A DNA stretch of 38,202 bases, taken from assembly GCA_937935075.1 (NCBI GenBank), contig CALGYB010000145.1, positions 1 to 38,202 on the forward strand, written 5' to 3'. Source of the stretch: an uncultured Roseiflexus sp. GTDB taxonomy: Bacteria; Chloroflexota; Chloroflexia; Chloroflexales; Roseiflexaceae. Positions 15,581-25,339 of this stretch are shown here, one piece after another (position 1 is the first letter of the stretch; each line of letters opens with the position of its first letter). Under the pieces are notes generated by a model, which saw only the letters and a program-made list of their open reading frames with translations, made no database searches and had not been told where the DNA came from. The position numbers and the translations under genes were made by a program.

Positions 15581-16914
15581 TAATACCCCTCCGGCGTGCG
15601 ATAGGTCAGATCCATGAACCGCGTTGTCGATGGCTCGAAACGCATCGGCACAACGCCGACCGGACCGTTGCGATGTTTGGCGATATGTATCTCGGCAATG
15701 CCTTTTTTGTCGGTATTCGGGTCGTACAATTCTTCGCGATAGATGAACATCACAATATCGGCATCCTGCTCGATCGACCCCGACTCGCGCAGATCGCTCA
15801 GCACAGGCACGTGGCTGGTGCGCCCTTCGACGGCGCGCGAAAGTTGCGATAGCGCAATGACCGGCACATTGAGTTCACGTGCCAGCGCCTTCAAACCACG
15901 CGAAATCTCGCTCACCTCCTGCACGCGATTGTCGGTGCGGCGCCCCTGCATCAATTGCAGGTAGTCGATGATGATCAGGTCTACCCCGGCGCGCGCCTGA
16001 AGACGGCGCGCCCGGCTGCGCACATCCATGATGCTCAGCCCTGCCGAGTCTTCGATATAGATGGGCGCGGCAGCCAGACGTCCCATTGCGCTGATGACGC
16101 GCTCCATCTCTTCCTCGCGGAGTTGTCCCAGGCGCAGGCGGTGGGTGTCGATAGTCGTTTCCATTGAGAGGAGACGCTGCACCAGTTGCTCGCGGCTCAT
16201 TTCCAGGCTAAACACACCGACCGTTCCCTGGTATTGCATGGCGACGTTGTAGGCGATGCTCATCACCAGGCTGGTTTTACCAACGCCCGGGCGCGCTGCG
16301 AGAATAATCAGGTCACTGCGCTGTAGTCCGCCGGTGATCAGATCGAGGTCACGGAAGCCGGTCGGCAGCCCGACGACCTCGCCGCGATGTTCCTGGAGGT
16401 AGTTGATCTGCTCATAGTACGCATCGATCACCTGACCGATGTGGACAAAATCCTGGTTAGTGCGCCGCTGTGAGACCTCGAACAGAGTCTGTTCGGCGAG
16501 GTCAAGCGTTTCCTCGATATCCCGTTGCTCCTCATACCCCAGCGCGGCGATCTTGCCGCCGGCGGCGATCAGGCGGCGGAGGAGTGCGGTGCGTTCAACG
16601 ATGCGGGCATAGTACTCGACGTGGTACGAGGTCGGGACGGTATCAACCAGTTCTGCCAGATAGAGCACGCCGCCAACGGCTTCGAGTTGATTGCGACGAC
16701 GCAGTTCCTCAGCCACGGTGCGGGTGTCGGGAGGAATGCGGGCATTGTAGCATGCCAGCATCGCCTCGTAGATCTGCGTGTGCCGCTGCAAGTAAAAATA
16801 ATCCGCCTGCAACCAGGGTGCAATGGCGATGATGGCATCCCGGTTGAGCAGGATCGAGCCGAGGGTGGCTTTCTCGGCGTCGATGCTATGCGGCAGATCG
16901 GGCAGGACGGTCAT
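15580..16914 (-). CDS. dnaB: Replicative DNA helicase DnaB
   Basis: The 444-residue hexameric helicase unwinds DNA at the replication fork. Features: the N-terminal domain LPHSIDAEKATLGSILLNRDAI, RecA-like core with Walker A AARPGVGKTSLVMSIAYN near residue 207, GVFSLEMSREQLVQRLL, Walker B DLIIIDYLQLM near residue 315, and LSDLRESGSIEQDADIVMFIYR near residue 385. Length is typical and no intein is present. It lies between rplI and the dnaD-dnaI pair. The stop codon (TAG, 15580-15582) straddles the junction with the downstream MITE-like element, so the original C-terminus may have been slightly different. Confidence 0.97.
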
Positions 16915-16938
16915 ATGTCGAACGCTTCCCAGCTCTTA

Positions 16939-17052
16939 TAGCGCGATCAACCGAATGGCGACCATCTTGCGGCTGACGTTGGCTTCGACTGGCTCAGCCA
17001 ACGTCAGCCGCTCCACGTCCTTGGATTGTCCAGGTTCTGGTTAATCGCGCTA
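16939..17052. mobile_element. MITE-like element, 114 bp, with TTA target duplication
   Basis: Terminal inverted repeats (TAGCGCGATCAACC at 16939 and GGTTAATCGCGCTA ending at 17052, one mismatch) are bordered by direct TTA repeats (16936-16938 and 17053-17055). A further perfect inverted repeat, GCGGCTGACGTTGGC with its complement, lies inside (about 16969-16983 and 16997-17011). Its ends differ from those of the other element. It fills much of the gene-free stretch 16915-17229; the remainder, 17056-17229, shows nothing I can name. Confidence 0.72.
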
Positions 17053-17229
17053 TTATGTATCCCTTATCTGTGTTCTCTCATTCTCATGAAGATTGGACAC
17101 AGGTTATACTCCGGTTTTCGACAGATTATCCCATGTCTGTCCACATACTCCCTGAGAAGCGAAATGTGCCAGGGCGCGATGCCGTGGCACATTATCCTTA
17201 CGGAAAATGCTATCGAATGTCGCAGAACG

Positions 17230-17727
17230 TCAGACGGCTTCGGGATCGGGAGGAAGCTGGATCGCCCCCTCTTCGCCCTCGACGACGACGTTGACCACCG
17301 GTTCGACGCCTGCCATCAGGCGAATCGTGACCGGATAGATGCCAATGCGCTTGATCGGCTCTTCGAGTTGCACCTTGCGGCGATCGAATTCCTCGCCAAG
17401 CATTGCACCGATCTTCTCCGCAATATCACTGCTGGTGATCGATCCATACAGCCGGTCGAGTTCGCCGACGCGCGCCGTGAAGCGCAAGGTCTGCCCTTGA
17501 AGACGAGCGGCAATCGCCTGCGCATCGCGGCGCGCCGCTTCTTCGCGACGGCGTTGTGCCGCCAGGCGTTCCTCCGCCTGTTTGATCTGACCGCGGGTCG
17601 CCAGGACTGCCAGACCGCGCGGGATGAGATAATTGCGGCCATACCCGCCGGATACCTCGCGGACTTCGCCGGCAGCGCCAAGATTGGCAACATCCTGCGT
17701 CAACACAACTTTGATTTTGCTCCCCAC
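17230..17727 (-). CDS. rplI: Large-subunit ribosomal protein L9
   Basis: The 165-residue protein binds 23S rRNA domain V and has the two-lobed L9 form: N-terminal KIKVVLTQDVANLGAAGEVREVSGGYGRNYLIPRGLAV, a long charged helix with many Ala/Arg/Glu (residues 45-75), then a C-terminal lobe with LYGSITSSDIAEKI. GTG at 17727 is the start, because AGGAG is about six bases before it; longer in-frame extensions give non-L9 sequence. The acidic tail is somewhat longer than in E. coli. It precedes dnaB, a pairing seen in many bacteria. Confidence 0.95.
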   Translation of the reverse strand: MGSKIKVVLTQDVANLGAAGEVREVSGGYGRNYLIPRGLAVLATRGQIKQAEERLAAQRRREEAARRDAQAIAARLQGQTLRFTARVGELDRLYGSITSSDIAEKIGAMLGEEFDRRKVQLEEPIKRIGIYPVTIRLMAGVEPVVNVVVEGEEGAIQLPPDPEAV

Positions 17728-17818
17728 AGCAACACTCCTGAGCGGTGTTCCGAAAAAAACAATAAGGAAGCGCCGCAGCCGGCAGAGGCATCGGGCGCAT
17801 ATCAGTCGAACGCCGGAT

Positions 17819-17848
17819 ATAGTATCACACAATCACCCGACTCGTCAA
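17819..17848 (-). promoter_or_regulatory. Candidate promoter of rplI
   Basis: On the - strand TTGACG (17843-17848) and TACTAT (17819-17824) are 18 bases apart, a fair sigma-70-type match. It lies at the 3' end of the HAD gene and about 90 bases before rplI. It could give rplI its own transcript. No experimental support. Confidence 0.4.
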
Positions 17849-18507
17849 TGTGAATCGTATGCGCGAATGATTGCCAGGAGATCGTGCAATCCGTCAACAA
17901 CCGCAATAGGTTGGGGAGCGCCTGCCGGGAGCGTCGCTCCATGACGGTTGACCCAGATGGCCGGCATCCCCGCCTGTGCCGCGCCCCACAGGTCGTTCTC
18001 GGGCGAATCACCCACGAAGAGCGCCTCATCAGGCGCAACTGCCAGGGCGTTCAGCGCAATGTGGAAGATCTGCGGGTCTGGTTTGGCGACCCCGACCTCC
18101 TCGGAGACGATGATGGCGTGCATGTACGAGGCAAGGTCGAACCGCTCGATCTTGGGACGCTGTGACCATGATGGGCCATTGGTGATCAGTCCAAGATGAT
18201 AGCGTGCGCCGAGGGCGGTCAGCAATGCCGGTGCGTCCGGGTCGAGGGTGAGTGTATCGAACCAGATATCTTGATAGCGCGTAAAAGCGTTCTCAATGAG
18301 AACTTGATCGGTAATCCCCTGGGAGCGCAGGAAGTCGGGCAACTGGTTGATCCAGATCTTCGCCGTGAGCGCGAGGTGCACCAGCATCTCCAGGTCGCAA
18401 GAGGTGATGCGCGATACCTCTGCCAGCGCAATGCGCAGGCACGTGATCCAGTGCGCCTTGAGATCGTACAGGGTGTCGTCCAGGTCGAAAAGAACGGCTC
18501 GCAGCAT
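17845..18507 (-). CDS. HAD-superfamily hydrolase
   Basis: A 220-residue phosphatase-like protein with all four haloacid dehalogenase motifs: DLDDTLYD near residue 8 (nucleophile and acid/base aspartates), LITNG near residue 109, the lysine in VAKPDPQIF near residue 140, and FVGDSPENDLWGA near residue 165. The cap is the helical (C1) type. Substrate cannot be told; small phosphorylated metabolites or nucleotides are usual for the subfamily. It is co-directional with rplI, 117 bases upstream. Confidence 0.92.
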   Translation of the reverse strand: MLRAVLFDLDDTLYDLKAHWITCLRIALAEVSRITSCDLEMLVHLALTAKIWINQLPDFLRSQGITDQVLIENAFTRYQDIWFDTLTLDPDAPALLTALGARYHLGLITNGPSWSQRPKIERFDLASYMHAIIVSEEVGVAKPDPQIFHIALNALAVAPDEALFVGDSPENDLWGAAQAGMPAIWVNRHGATLPAGAPQPIAVVDGLHDLLAIIRAYDSH

Positions 18508-18588
18508 AGGTTGTCCGCTCCTCTGCGTCGTAAGTTCCTGATATCAACGTGCGGTTAGTCAGACAAGATGTTCGATCATGAGTATGAG

Positions 18589-18617
18589 TTCACCCAAAGG
18601 CGCGAAGGCGCAAAGGG
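18589..18617. repeat. Short GCG/AAGG-rich dispersed repeat
   Basis: This 29-base segment (pattern TTCACCCAAAGGCGCGAAGG) reappears in related form at 20644-20670, and as an inverted version at 20685-20709. It lies in the 241-base gap between the HAD and metallo-hydrolase genes, where I see no other feature. Confidence 0.6.
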
Positions 18618-18748
18618 CTAACATATCGCTCCGGCTTTCACCGCTCGTCACTCGCCGCTGGTCGAGCAATGAACATCATCTGCTCTGGTGGAGACCTCGC
18701 AGAGCAATGTCTTCACCGGTTCCCTCCAACCTTCCTGCTTCCAACGCC

Positions 18749-19714
18749 TCACGAATCGCACCGTCGCCACGAGTACCCGCCGCCATTGTGTTCGATCTGT
18801 TCGATCCGGCCCTGTGCCGCCAGATACTCCAGGTGCGCCAGCGTTTCCGCCATGGCGAAGCGCATCTGATGGGATGTCAGTTCCTGGAGCGGAAAGACCG
18901 CCGTACATACCTCATAAGCGGTTGCTCCCGAACCGACTGCCTGCTCCATTGCTTCCAGACGTTCCGCATGATGGACGCGCAATTCTTCCAGGCGTTCGTG
19001 GAAGCGCGTGATAGGCGGACCATGTCCCGGGAGCGCCAGCGCCACATCGAGTTCCTCCAGGCGGTCGAGCGACGCCAGGAACTGTGCCAGCGGATTTCCG
19101 CGACTCCACCCCCACAGACCGATGTTGGGCGTAATCTTGATCAACACCGCATCGCCGCAGATCAGCAGGCGCTCCTCGGCGCAGTAGAACACCAGATGGT
19201 CATCGCTGTGCCCTGGTGTTGCGATTGGTGTGAACACTCGCTCACCGATGGTCAGGGGTTCACCTGTCGGGAGATGCGTGATTGTGGATGGCACAGGATG
19301 GGTCATCAGACGCAGGTGGGCAATATCCTCTGCCACGGTCGACATCAAATCGAATGGCAAGCCATGGGCGCCGAAGAACGTCGCAACCGTTTCGTGAGCG
19401 CGCGAATCGGTGTGCCACTGAGCGCGAGCAAACGCGGCTTCACCTGCCGAAAGCGTGACCGGCGCACCGGAGAGACTCTGGAGCCATCCGGCCATGCCGT
19501 AGTGATCGGGATGGGCATGGGTCAGAACGATGCGCTTGATCGCGCGTGGATCGATGTCGTAGCGGGCGAATGCGTCACGCCAGGCAGCCTCTCCAGGCGG
19601 ATAATGGAGACCGGTGTCGATGATTGTCCATCCTTCTCCATCGCGCATCAGATAGGTGTTCACGATCCGCAACGGGAACGGCAGTGGCAGGTGAACCGGA
19701 TGAATGCCTTCCAT
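18749..19714 (-). CDS. Metallo-beta-lactamase-fold hydrolase
   Basis: A 321-residue protein of the MBL superfamily, with the zinc-ligand motif THAHPDHYG near residue 78, a later GHSDDHLVFY near residue 190 and LICGDAVL near residue 210, and a C-terminal LPGHGPPI with a further His. The C-terminal 90 residues look helical (LACTB2/Glx-like substrate-binding end). Thioesterase, glyoxalase II-like or ribonuclease-like activity are all possible. The ATG at 19714 has GAGAGG nine bases upstream; a GTG at 19735 adds seven residues. It diverges from the inositol phosphatase gene. Confidence 0.9.
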   Translation of the reverse strand: MEGIHPVHLPLPFPLRIVNTYLMRDGEGWTIIDTGLHYPPGEAAWRDAFARYDIDPRAIKRIVLTHAHPDHYGMAGWLQSLSGAPVTLSAGEAAFARAQWHTDSRAHETVATFFGAHGLPFDLMSTVAEDIAHLRLMTHPVPSTITHLPTGEPLTIGERVFTPIATPGHSDDHLVFYCAEERLLICGDAVLIKITPNIGLWGWSRGNPLAQFLASLDRLEELDVALALPGHGPPITRFHERLEELRVHHAERLEAMEQAVGSGATAYEVCTAVFPLQELTSHQMRFAMAETLAHLEYLAAQGRIEQIEHNGGGYSWRRCDS

Positions 19715-19755
19715 GGTATCATGCCTCTCGTACACTACAACACGAAGGACAGGGT

Positions 19756-20529
19756 GTGATCGACATTGACATCGAGGAATTGTGCGCCTGGGCGCGCGAG
19801 AGCGGTGACATCGCGCTTCGCCTGTTCAGCCATGCCAGAGCCCGGCGCAAAGCCGACAACAGTCCGGTCACCGAGGCGGATGTCGCCATCGAGCGTCTGC
19901 TGGTCGAGCGGATTACTGCGCGCTATCCAGATCATGGCATCATCGGCGAGGAGCAGACGCAATTTGACATGACAAAAGAGTATGTCTGGGCGCTCGATCC
20001 AATCGACGGAACAGCGTCGTTTGTCGCCGGGCTGCCGGTGTGGGGCATTTCCATCGGGTTACTTCATCGCGGCATTCCGTCTATGGGACTCTTTTACATG
20101 CCGCTGACCAACGACTGCTATTGGGCAATCGAAGATCGTGCATTCTTGGGGCATCAACCGATCTGTGTCGATACGAAGCCAGAGCAAGAATGGCACAGTG
20201 AAGACTGGCTGGCAATCCCTTCTGACGCACACCGACGCCTCGAGATCGATTTTATCGGCAAAACGCGCAGCCTGGGTTCTGCTGCTGCTGCAATCTGTTA
20301 TGTGGCGCGCGGTTCGGCGCTGGGTGCAGTGCTGACCTACGCAACCATCTGGGATCTGGCGGGCGGGCTTGCAATCCTGAAAGCAGCCGGTGGAGTTGGT
20401 GTCACGTTAGCGGGTCAGCCGTTGGACCCCCGTCCACTGATCGATGGTCGGGCGCTACGGGAGCCGTTATTATTCGGCGCTCCCGGCACAGTCGATTCGC
20501 TGCGCCGTCATATTCGGGCGCGCTGCTGA
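19756..20529 (+). CDS. Inositol monophosphatase-family protein
   Basis: A 257-residue metal-dependent sugar-phosphate phosphatase. Family motifs are present: GIIGEEQ near residue 70 (metal-binding Glu), WALDPIDGTASFVAGLPVW near residue 85 (metal-binding Asp residues), and the C-terminal TIWDLAGGLAILKAAGG near residue 198. Possible substrates include myo-inositol-1-phosphate, histidinol phosphate and 3'-phosphoadenosine phosphate; the sequence alone does not choose. The GTG at 19756 with AAGGA six bases upstream marks the start; a longer frame from 19624 overlaps the divergent gene and has no family similarity. Confidence 0.92.
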   Translation: MIDIDIEELCAWARESGDIALRLFSHARARRKADNSPVTEADVAIERLLVERITARYPDHGIIGEEQTQFDMTKEYVWALDPIDGTASFVAGLPVWGISIGLLHRGIPSMGLFYMPLTNDCYWAIEDRAFLGHQPICVDTKPEQEWHSEDWLAIPSDAHRRLEIDFIGKTRSLGSAAAAICYVARGSALGAVLTYATIWDLAGGLAILKAAGGVGVTLAGQPLDPRPLIDGRALREPLLFGAPGTVDSLRRHIRARC

Positions 20530-20600
20530 AACGTGCTGCTATCCGCCTGGCTGCCCGGCGGCTGATGAACATTCACAACATAATCCGGCAATTCACTTTG

Positions 20601-20630
20601 CGCCCGGCGACTGAAGTCGCGGGCTGGTGC
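20601..20630. repeat. Partial inverted copy of the 61-bp intergenic repeat
   Basis: The reverse complement of this segment matches the CCGCGGCTTCAG-CCGCCGGG part of the repeats at 15261 and 15378 with few differences. It is in the spacer between the convergent inositol phosphatase and rpsI genes. Confidence 0.7.
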
Positions 20631-20643
20631 AGGTAATACCGGA

Positions 20644-20709
20644 TTCACACAAAGGCACAGAGGCGCAAAGCGCTTACTTTTCATCTTCGCGCCTTCGCGC
20701 CTCTGCGTG
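20644..20709. repeat. Imperfect inverted repeat downstream of rpsI (possible terminator)
   Basis: Left arm 20644-20670 and right arm 20685-20709 are imperfectly complementary (AGGCGCAAAG against CTTCGCGCCT and so on) and are related to the repeat at 18589. Placed between convergent genes, the hairpin may end the ribosomal operon, but it has no T-run and many mismatches. Confidence 0.5.
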
Positions 20710-20736
20710 AGATCGAGCAACGGCTTCCAGGCGTCA

Positions 20737-21135
20737 TTACCGCTTCGTGTACTGTGGCCGCTTGCGGGCGCGTTTGAGACCAGCCTTTTTCCGTTCTTTC
20801 ATGCGCGGATCGCGTGTGATCAACCCGGCCTGTTTGAGGATCGGGCGGAAGTCGGGATTGGCATCGAGCAGAGCGCGGGTAATGCCATGGCGCACTGCCT
20901 GCGCCTGGCCGCTGACGCCGCCGCCGCGCACCTTGACCAGCACATTGTATGCGCCGGCGGTCCCGGTCAACTCAAGTGGTCTGGCAATGTCGCGGGCGTA
21001 CAACTCACGGGCGCCGAAGTACTCGCGGATCGACTTACTATTGACAACAATATCACCGCTGCCAGGAAACAGCCGCACCCGCGCTACGGCAGTCTTCCGC
21101 CGGCCTGTTCCCTGAAAGTAGCGCTTTTCGATCAT
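20737..21135 (-). CDS. rpsI: Small-subunit ribosomal protein S9
   Basis: A 132-residue protein of the 30S head, whose C-terminal tail reaches the P-site tRNA. It has [20 protein letters not shown] near the start, [15 protein letters not shown] in the middle, and the basic tail [12 protein letters not shown]. The ATG at 21135 with GGGAG eight bases upstream gives the standard length; a GTG at 21153 adds six residues. Last gene of the superoperon, 20 bases after rplM. Confidence 0.97.
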   Translation of the reverse strand: MIEKRYFQGTGRRKTAVARVRLFPGSGDIVVNSKSIREYFGARELYARDIARPLELTGTAGAYNVLVKVRGGGVSGQAQAVRHGITRALLDANPDFRPILKQAGLITRDPRMKERKKAGLKRARKRPQYTKR

Positions 21136-21155
21136 GGATTCGCTCCCATCCACTG

Positions 21156-21596
21156 CTAGCCGCGCGGTCGCGGTTCATAGACCCTGGGTTGTTGCGCCGC
21201 ATGCGGATGTTTTGGTCCAGCATAGATCTTGAGTTTCGTCAGTTGCTGCCGTCCCAGGCGAGTTTTCGGCAGCATGCCTTTGACAGCGAAGCGCAAAACG
21301 CGCTCGGGATGGCGTGCGATCAACTGCTTGAACGATACCGCCTTGAAACCGCCAGGATAGTTCGAATGGCGATAATACATTTTCTGCTCCGGCTTCCTGC
21401 CGGTCAGTCGGATACGCTCGGCATTGACGACGATCACGAAGTCGCCGCCGTCGAGATACGGGCTGAATGTCGGCTTGTGCTTGCCGCGCAGCAGGGTCGC
21501 GATCTGAGTTGCGAGCCGGCCAAGAGTCTGATTGGTCGCATCGATCACGTACCAGTCGCGTTGTACCTCCGACGCCTTTTGCGCGTAGGTTTTCAT
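21156..21596 (-). CDS. rplM: Large-subunit ribosomal protein L13
   Basis: A 146-residue early-assembly protein of the 50S subunit. The family features [20 protein letters not shown]-type sequence near residue 15, [25 protein letters not shown], and [12 protein letters not shown] are clear, as is the ending [16 protein letters not shown]. The start overlaps the truA stop by four bases (ATGA), indicating translational coupling. rplM-rpsI is the conserved pair. Confidence 0.97.
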   Translation of the reverse strand: MKTYAQKASEVQRDWYVIDATNQTLGRLATQIATLLRGKHKPTFSPYLDGGDFVIVVNAERIRLTGRKPEQKMYYRHSNYPGGFKAVSFKQLIARHPERVLRFAVKGMLPKTRLGRQQLTKLKIYAGPKHPHAAQQPRVYEPRPRG

Positions 21597-22405
21597 AGTT
21601 CCATCCTTATCTCGGTCACTCCAACCGATGCAGCGGACTCGCCCGCCACACCGTTGTCATCTCCTGGATAGCGCACTGCCATAAGGTAGAGGCCATGCGC
21701 TGGCGCCAGCACCCTGGCGCGGCGGTTGGCGCCTGCCAGCACTGCCGCGAAGCCGGTGGCATCGATCCGTCCTTCGCCAACCTGGATCAGCGTTCCGACC
21801 AGGTTGCGCACCATATGCCGGAGAAACGCATTCGCGGCGATATCGATCAGCACCAGCGGCTGCCCCCACACCGTGGCGCGTGTACAGCGCGCAGCATAAC
21901 AGATACGAACCGTCGAGCCTTCCTGTAATCCATCGCTCAATGGCGCGAAATCGTGTGTGCCAATCACCTGTTGGATCGCCGCGTCCATCGCCGCCACATC
22001 GAGAAGGCGCGGCACATAGGCTGCGTGGCGTCGCAGCAGCGGCGACGGCGTGCGGCCATTGTCGATCACATAGCGATACTCACGGCGAACTGCCGAATAG
22101 CGCGCATGGAACTCCTCGGGAACTTCCCAGGCGGCGAGGATGCCGATATCCTCCGGCAGAACGCCGTTCAACCCCCGCAGGATCGTCGCCGGCGAGTGAC
22201 GGGTCTCGGTGGTGACATTTGCCACCTGACCACGCGCATGCACGCCGGCATCGGTGCGTCCCGCCAGGGTCATCCGGCGGCGCTCACCGGTCAACTGCTG
22301 CCAGGCTGCTTCGAGCGCGCCCTGCACCGACCGGCCATTGGTTTGCCACTGAGAGCCGACGAAATCTGTGCCGTCGTACTCGATACGCAGCGCAATGTTT
22401 CGCAT
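21593..22405 (-). CDS. truA: tRNA pseudouridine(38-40) synthase
   Basis: A 270-residue enzyme making pseudouridine in the anticodon arm of tRNAs. The catalytic aspartate is in [16 protein letters not shown] near residue 50; other marks are [15 protein letters not shown] at the N-terminus and [16 protein letters not shown] near residue 200. Overlaps at both ends (four bases with rplM and an ATGA-type overlap with rplQ) tie it to the ribosomal operon, the same position as in many Gram-positive bacteria. Confidence 0.96.
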   Translation of the reverse strand: MRNIALRIEYDGTDFVGSQWQTNGRSVQGALEAAWQQLTGERRRMTLAGRTDAGVHARGQVANVTTETRHSPATILRGLNGVLPEDIGILAAWEVPEEFHARYSAVRREYRYVIDNGRTPSPLLRRHAAYVPRLLDVAAMDAAIQQVIGTHDFAPLSDGLQEGSTVRICYAARCTRATVWGQPLVLIDIAANAFLRHMVRNLVGTLIQVGEGRIDATGFAAVLAGANRRARVLAPAHGLYLMAVRYPGDDNGVAGESAASVGVTEIRMEL

Positions 22406-22755
22406 CAGAGCAGTTCAATCTGCACCATCGTCGCGCCATCGCCCTGGCGTTGTCCCAGTTTTGTAATACGCGTGAACCCGCTGGTGCGATCGGCGTATTC
22501 GGTTGGTGCGAAACTGAAGAGCTGCCGCATTGCCGTCTTACTCGCCAGGCGCGAGAGCGCCATCCGCCGATTATGCGGCGTATCCTGGCGCGCCAGCGAA
22601 ATCAATTTCTCGATTTCTGGTTGCACTGCTTTGGCTTTTGCCAGCGTCGTTGTAATCCGGCGATGCTCGATCAGCGCAATCATCAGACCGCGGATCAACG
22701 CGTCGCGCTGTTCTTTTTCTCTGCCGAGCAGAAAACCTTTTTTACGGTGTCGCAT
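22405..22755 (-). CDS. rplQ: Large-subunit ribosomal protein L17
   Basis: A 116-residue protein with the L17 pattern MRHRKKGFLLGREKEQRDAL, LIEHRRITTTLAKAKAVQP and ISLARQD. Length matches the family. Last gene of the classical alpha operon; it follows rpoA after 13 bases and overlaps truA. Confidence 0.97.
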   Translation of the reverse strand: MRHRKKGFLLGREKEQRDALIRGLMIALIEHRRITTTLAKAKAVQPEIEKLISLARQDTPHNRRMALSRLASKTAMRQLFSFAPTEYADRTSGFTRITKLGQRQGDGATMVQIELL

Positions 22756-22768
22756 CGTGCGTCCCTCA

Positions 22769-23740
22769 TCAACCCTCGATTTCAGTGGGAGAAATATGCG
22801 ACGTCTGACCGATTTGCGGAATATAGCCGCGTTCGATCAGCTTATCGCGGATCTCCTCCATCGATTTCTGCCCCAGATTGCGCACCGAAAGCAGCGCCTT
22901 CTCGTCCATTTCGAGCACCTGACCGACTTTCGTGATATCGGCGCGCTTGAGGCAATTGTAAGTGCGTGTCGAGAGATCAAGCTCTTCGATCGGCGTATCG
23001 TAAATATCGGACGGAATGGCAAGACCATTTGGCGCCGCCATCGGTTCCGTTTCGGTCGAGAGGCGGTTGAAATCGGCGATGGTCTGCGAATACTGCACGA
23101 GCACCTGAGCGGCGTGGCTGAGCGCGTCCCCCGGCTTAATCGTGCCATCGGTCCAGATTTCGATCAACAGACTGTCGTGGTCGGTCGCCTGCCCGACGCG
23201 AATATTCTCGACCACATAGTTGACCTTCGGCACCGGCGTAAAAATGGCATCAACCGGGATCTCGCCGATCGGCAGCGCATCGCGTTGATCGGCGGGCAGG
23301 TAGCCGCGCCCGCGTTCGACCGTCATCTCGATCTCCAGCGCCGTATCGTCGCGATCAATCGTGCAGATGTAATGGTTGGGATTGACGATCTCGACATTGC
23401 TGGGAGCGTCGATATCGGCGGCGCGCACAACGCCCGAGCCGCGCTTCGACAGTGAGATTTTCACAGGACGCTCGGCGTAAGAACGCAGACGAATACCTTT
23501 GATGTTCAAGACAATTTCAGTGACGTCTTCTTTGATTCCCGAAATAGTCGAGAACTCGTGAAACACCCCATCGATTTTGATTTTCGTAATCGCTGCGCCC
23601 GGGATAGACGACAGGAGAACGCGACGCAGCGCATTCCCCAGCGTATGGCCATAACCGGGGTCGAGCGGCTCGATTTTGAACCGCCCATAATTTTCCGCAG
23701 CAGTGACGACTTCAATCTTCGGCATGGCGATGTCCAGCAC
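22769..23740 (-). CDS. rpoA: RNA polymerase alpha subunit
   Basis: A 323-residue subunit that nucleates RNA polymerase assembly and contacts promoter UP elements. The N-terminal assembly domain has GYGHTLGNALRRVLLSSIPG near residue 28 and VNYVVENIRVGQATDHDSL near residue 165. The C-terminal domain has IEELDLSTRTYNCLKRADI and LLSVRNLGQKSMEEI near residues 255-290. The GTG at 23740 has AAAGGAGG five bases upstream; the ATG six codons later is less well placed. Confidence 0.97.
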   Translation of the reverse strand: MLDIAMPKIEVVTAAENYGRFKIEPLDPGYGHTLGNALRRVLLSSIPGAAITKIKIDGVFHEFSTISGIKEDVTEIVLNIKGIRLRSYAERPVKISLSKRGSGVVRAADIDAPSNVEIVNPNHYICTIDRDDTALEIEMTVERGRGYLPADQRDALPIGEIPVDAIFTPVPKVNYVVENIRVGQATDHDSLLIEIWTDGTIKPGDALSHAAQVLVQYSQTIADFNRLSTETEPMAAPNGLAIPSDIYDTPIEELDLSTRTYNCLKRADITKVGQVLEMDEKALLSVRNLGQKSMEEIRDKLIERGYIPQIGQTSHISPTEIEG

Positions 23741-23832
23741 GATCGCCTCCTTTTCTATCCTGGCTGATACGCATGAGCCGGGTTCCTGCGACGCAACGTC
23801 AACACCACCGCGCGTCGGGAACCCGGATCAGG

Positions 23833-24453
23833 TCAGCGGCTGTAGAACTCGACAATCAATTGCTCATTGATGCCCGGCTCGGCGTCTTCGCGCCGTGGCA
23901 TTGCCACAACTTCGCCCGACAGGTCGGCCGGGTTCAGGCGCAGCCAGTCTGGCGCTTTGTGTTTGGCAAGCGCGCCGCTATCGACCAGATTTTTGAAATA
24001 CATGCGCCGACGGCTTTCCGGTCGAACGGCGATGGTCTCTCCCACACGCACGGTATATGACGGGATGTTCGTCTTACGCCCGTTCACCGTGATATGCCCG
24101 TGGGTCACCAGTTGGCGCGCCTGTGCGCGGGTCGTGGCGAAGCCGAGGCGATACACGACGTTGTCGAGGCGCCGTTCGAGCAGAATCAACAGATACGCAC
24201 CGGTTTCACCCGGAAACCGTTGCGCCTTCTCGAAAATGCGGCGGAACTGCCGTTCCAGCACGCCATAAATATAACGCGCCTTCTGTTTTTCGAGCAGTTG
24301 CAAACCATAATCCGACACCTGCCGTCGGCGCGCCGATGGTCCGTGCTGTCCTGGCGGGAACGGACGTTTTGCCAGAATCCGCTGCCCCTTTTCGGTGACG
24401 CCGATGCCCAGGCGCCGGCTGATTTTTCCTACGGGTCCGATATAGCGAGCCAT
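23833..24453 (-). CDS. rpsD: Small-subunit ribosomal protein S4
   Basis: A 206-residue primary 16S-binding protein. It has [36 protein letters not shown], and the S4 RNA-binding domain with [20 protein letters not shown] and [18 protein letters not shown]. The N-terminal zinc-binding cysteines found in some S4 proteins are missing (cysteine-free form). The ATG at 24453 follows a TTG that would add one residue. Confidence 0.97.
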   Translation of the reverse strand: MARYIGPVGKISRRLGIGVTEKGQRILAKRPFPPGQHGPSARRRQVSDYGLQLLEKQKARYIYGVLERQFRRIFEKAQRFPGETGAYLLILLERRLDNVVYRLGFATTRAQARQLVTHGHITVNGRKTNIPSYTVRVGETIAVRPESRRRMYFKNLVDSGALAKHKAPDWLRLNPADLSGEVVAMPRREDAEPGINEQLIVEFYSR

Positions 24454-24473
24454 CAATCACCCCTTATGATTTC

Positions 24474-24890
24474 TCAGACGCGCCGGCGCTTCGGCGGGCG
24501 GCAGCCGTTGTGCGGGATGGGAGTGACATCGGTAATCGCCGTGACCTGCAAGCCAGCCGCCTGCAAGGACCGGATCGCCGCCTCACGTCCCGCGCCCGGT
24601 CCTTTGACGAACACCTCAATCTGGCGCATCCCGTTCTCGAGCGCCTTCCGCGCAGCATTTTCGGCTGCGACCTGCGCCGCATACGGTGTGCTTTTGCGCG
24701 ACCCTTTGAAGCCATTTTGCCCGGCGCTCGACCAACAGACCACATTGCCATTCGGGTCGGTAATGGTCACAATGGTATTATTGAACGTGCTCTGAATATG
24801 CGCCTGACCGCGCGGCACATTCTTCTTTTCGCGGCGTTTACCGCGTTGCCGTTTGGTTGTGGCGGACCCTTTCGCCGACTGCTTTGCCAT
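24474..24890 (-). CDS. rpsK: Small-subunit ribosomal protein S11
   Basis: A 138-residue platform protein. Family sequence begins after a Lys/Ser/Thr/Arg-rich N-terminal stretch of about 25 residues: [40 protein letters not shown], and [18 protein letters not shown] with the end [11 protein letters not shown]. The ATG at 24890 has AGGGAG about six bases before it; an upstream in-frame start adds 13 residues and lacks support. Confidence 0.97.
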   Translation of the reverse strand: MAKQSAKGSATTKRQRGKRREKKNVPRGQAHIQSTFNNTIVTITDPNGNVVCWSSAGQNGFKGSRKSTPYAAQVAAENAARKALENGMRQIEVFVKGPGAGREAAIRSLQAAGLQVTAITDVTPIPHNGCRPPKRRRV

Positions 24891-24955
24891 ATGCTCTCCC
24901 TGTACACCCGCGCCAGATGAGCGCTGCACCGATCACAGCCGCCTGGCGACGCGCA

Positions 24956-25339
24956 TTACTTCTTCAAGGTCTTCTTCTTGATGCCGATGGCCTGTCCACG
25001 GCGACCACGACGGGTGCGCGCGTTGGTCCGCGTGCGCTGACCGCGCACCGGCAGCCCTTTGCGATGGCGCAGACCGCGATAGCACCCAATATCCATCAAG
25101 CGCTTGATATTCATCTGAATTTCGCGCCGCAGATCGCCCTCGACGCGATACTCGCGCTCGACGATTTCACGAATGCGCGAGACTTCTTCCTCGGTCAGAT
25201 CGCGCACTCGGGTAGCGGGGTTGACGTTCGCCTTTCGCAGCACATCAGCCCCATTCGAGCGCCCGATGCCAAAAATGTAGGTAATTGCGATTTCGATATT
25301 CTTGTTGCGCGGGAGGTCAACCCCTGCAATGCGTGCCAT
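24956..25339 (-). CDS. rpsM: Small-subunit ribosomal protein S13
   Basis: A 127-residue protein at the top of the 30S head that touches tRNA and the 50S bridge. Marks are [36 protein letters not shown], and [23 protein letters not shown]. The tail GIKKKTLKK is basic. It lies between rpmJ and rpsK as in most bacteria. Confidence 0.97.
   Translation of the reverse strand: MARIAGVDLPRNKNIEIAITYIFGIGRSNGADVLRKANVNPATRVRDLTEEEVSRIREIVEREYRVEGDLRREIQMNIKRLMDIGCYRGLRHRKGLPVRGQRTRTNARTRRGRRGQAIGIKKKTLKK

Noticed and set aside
17230-17832. L9 as a 200-residue protein starting at 17832
   Set aside because: The first 35 residues are unlike L9 and a GTG with a good ribosome site lies exactly at the family start.
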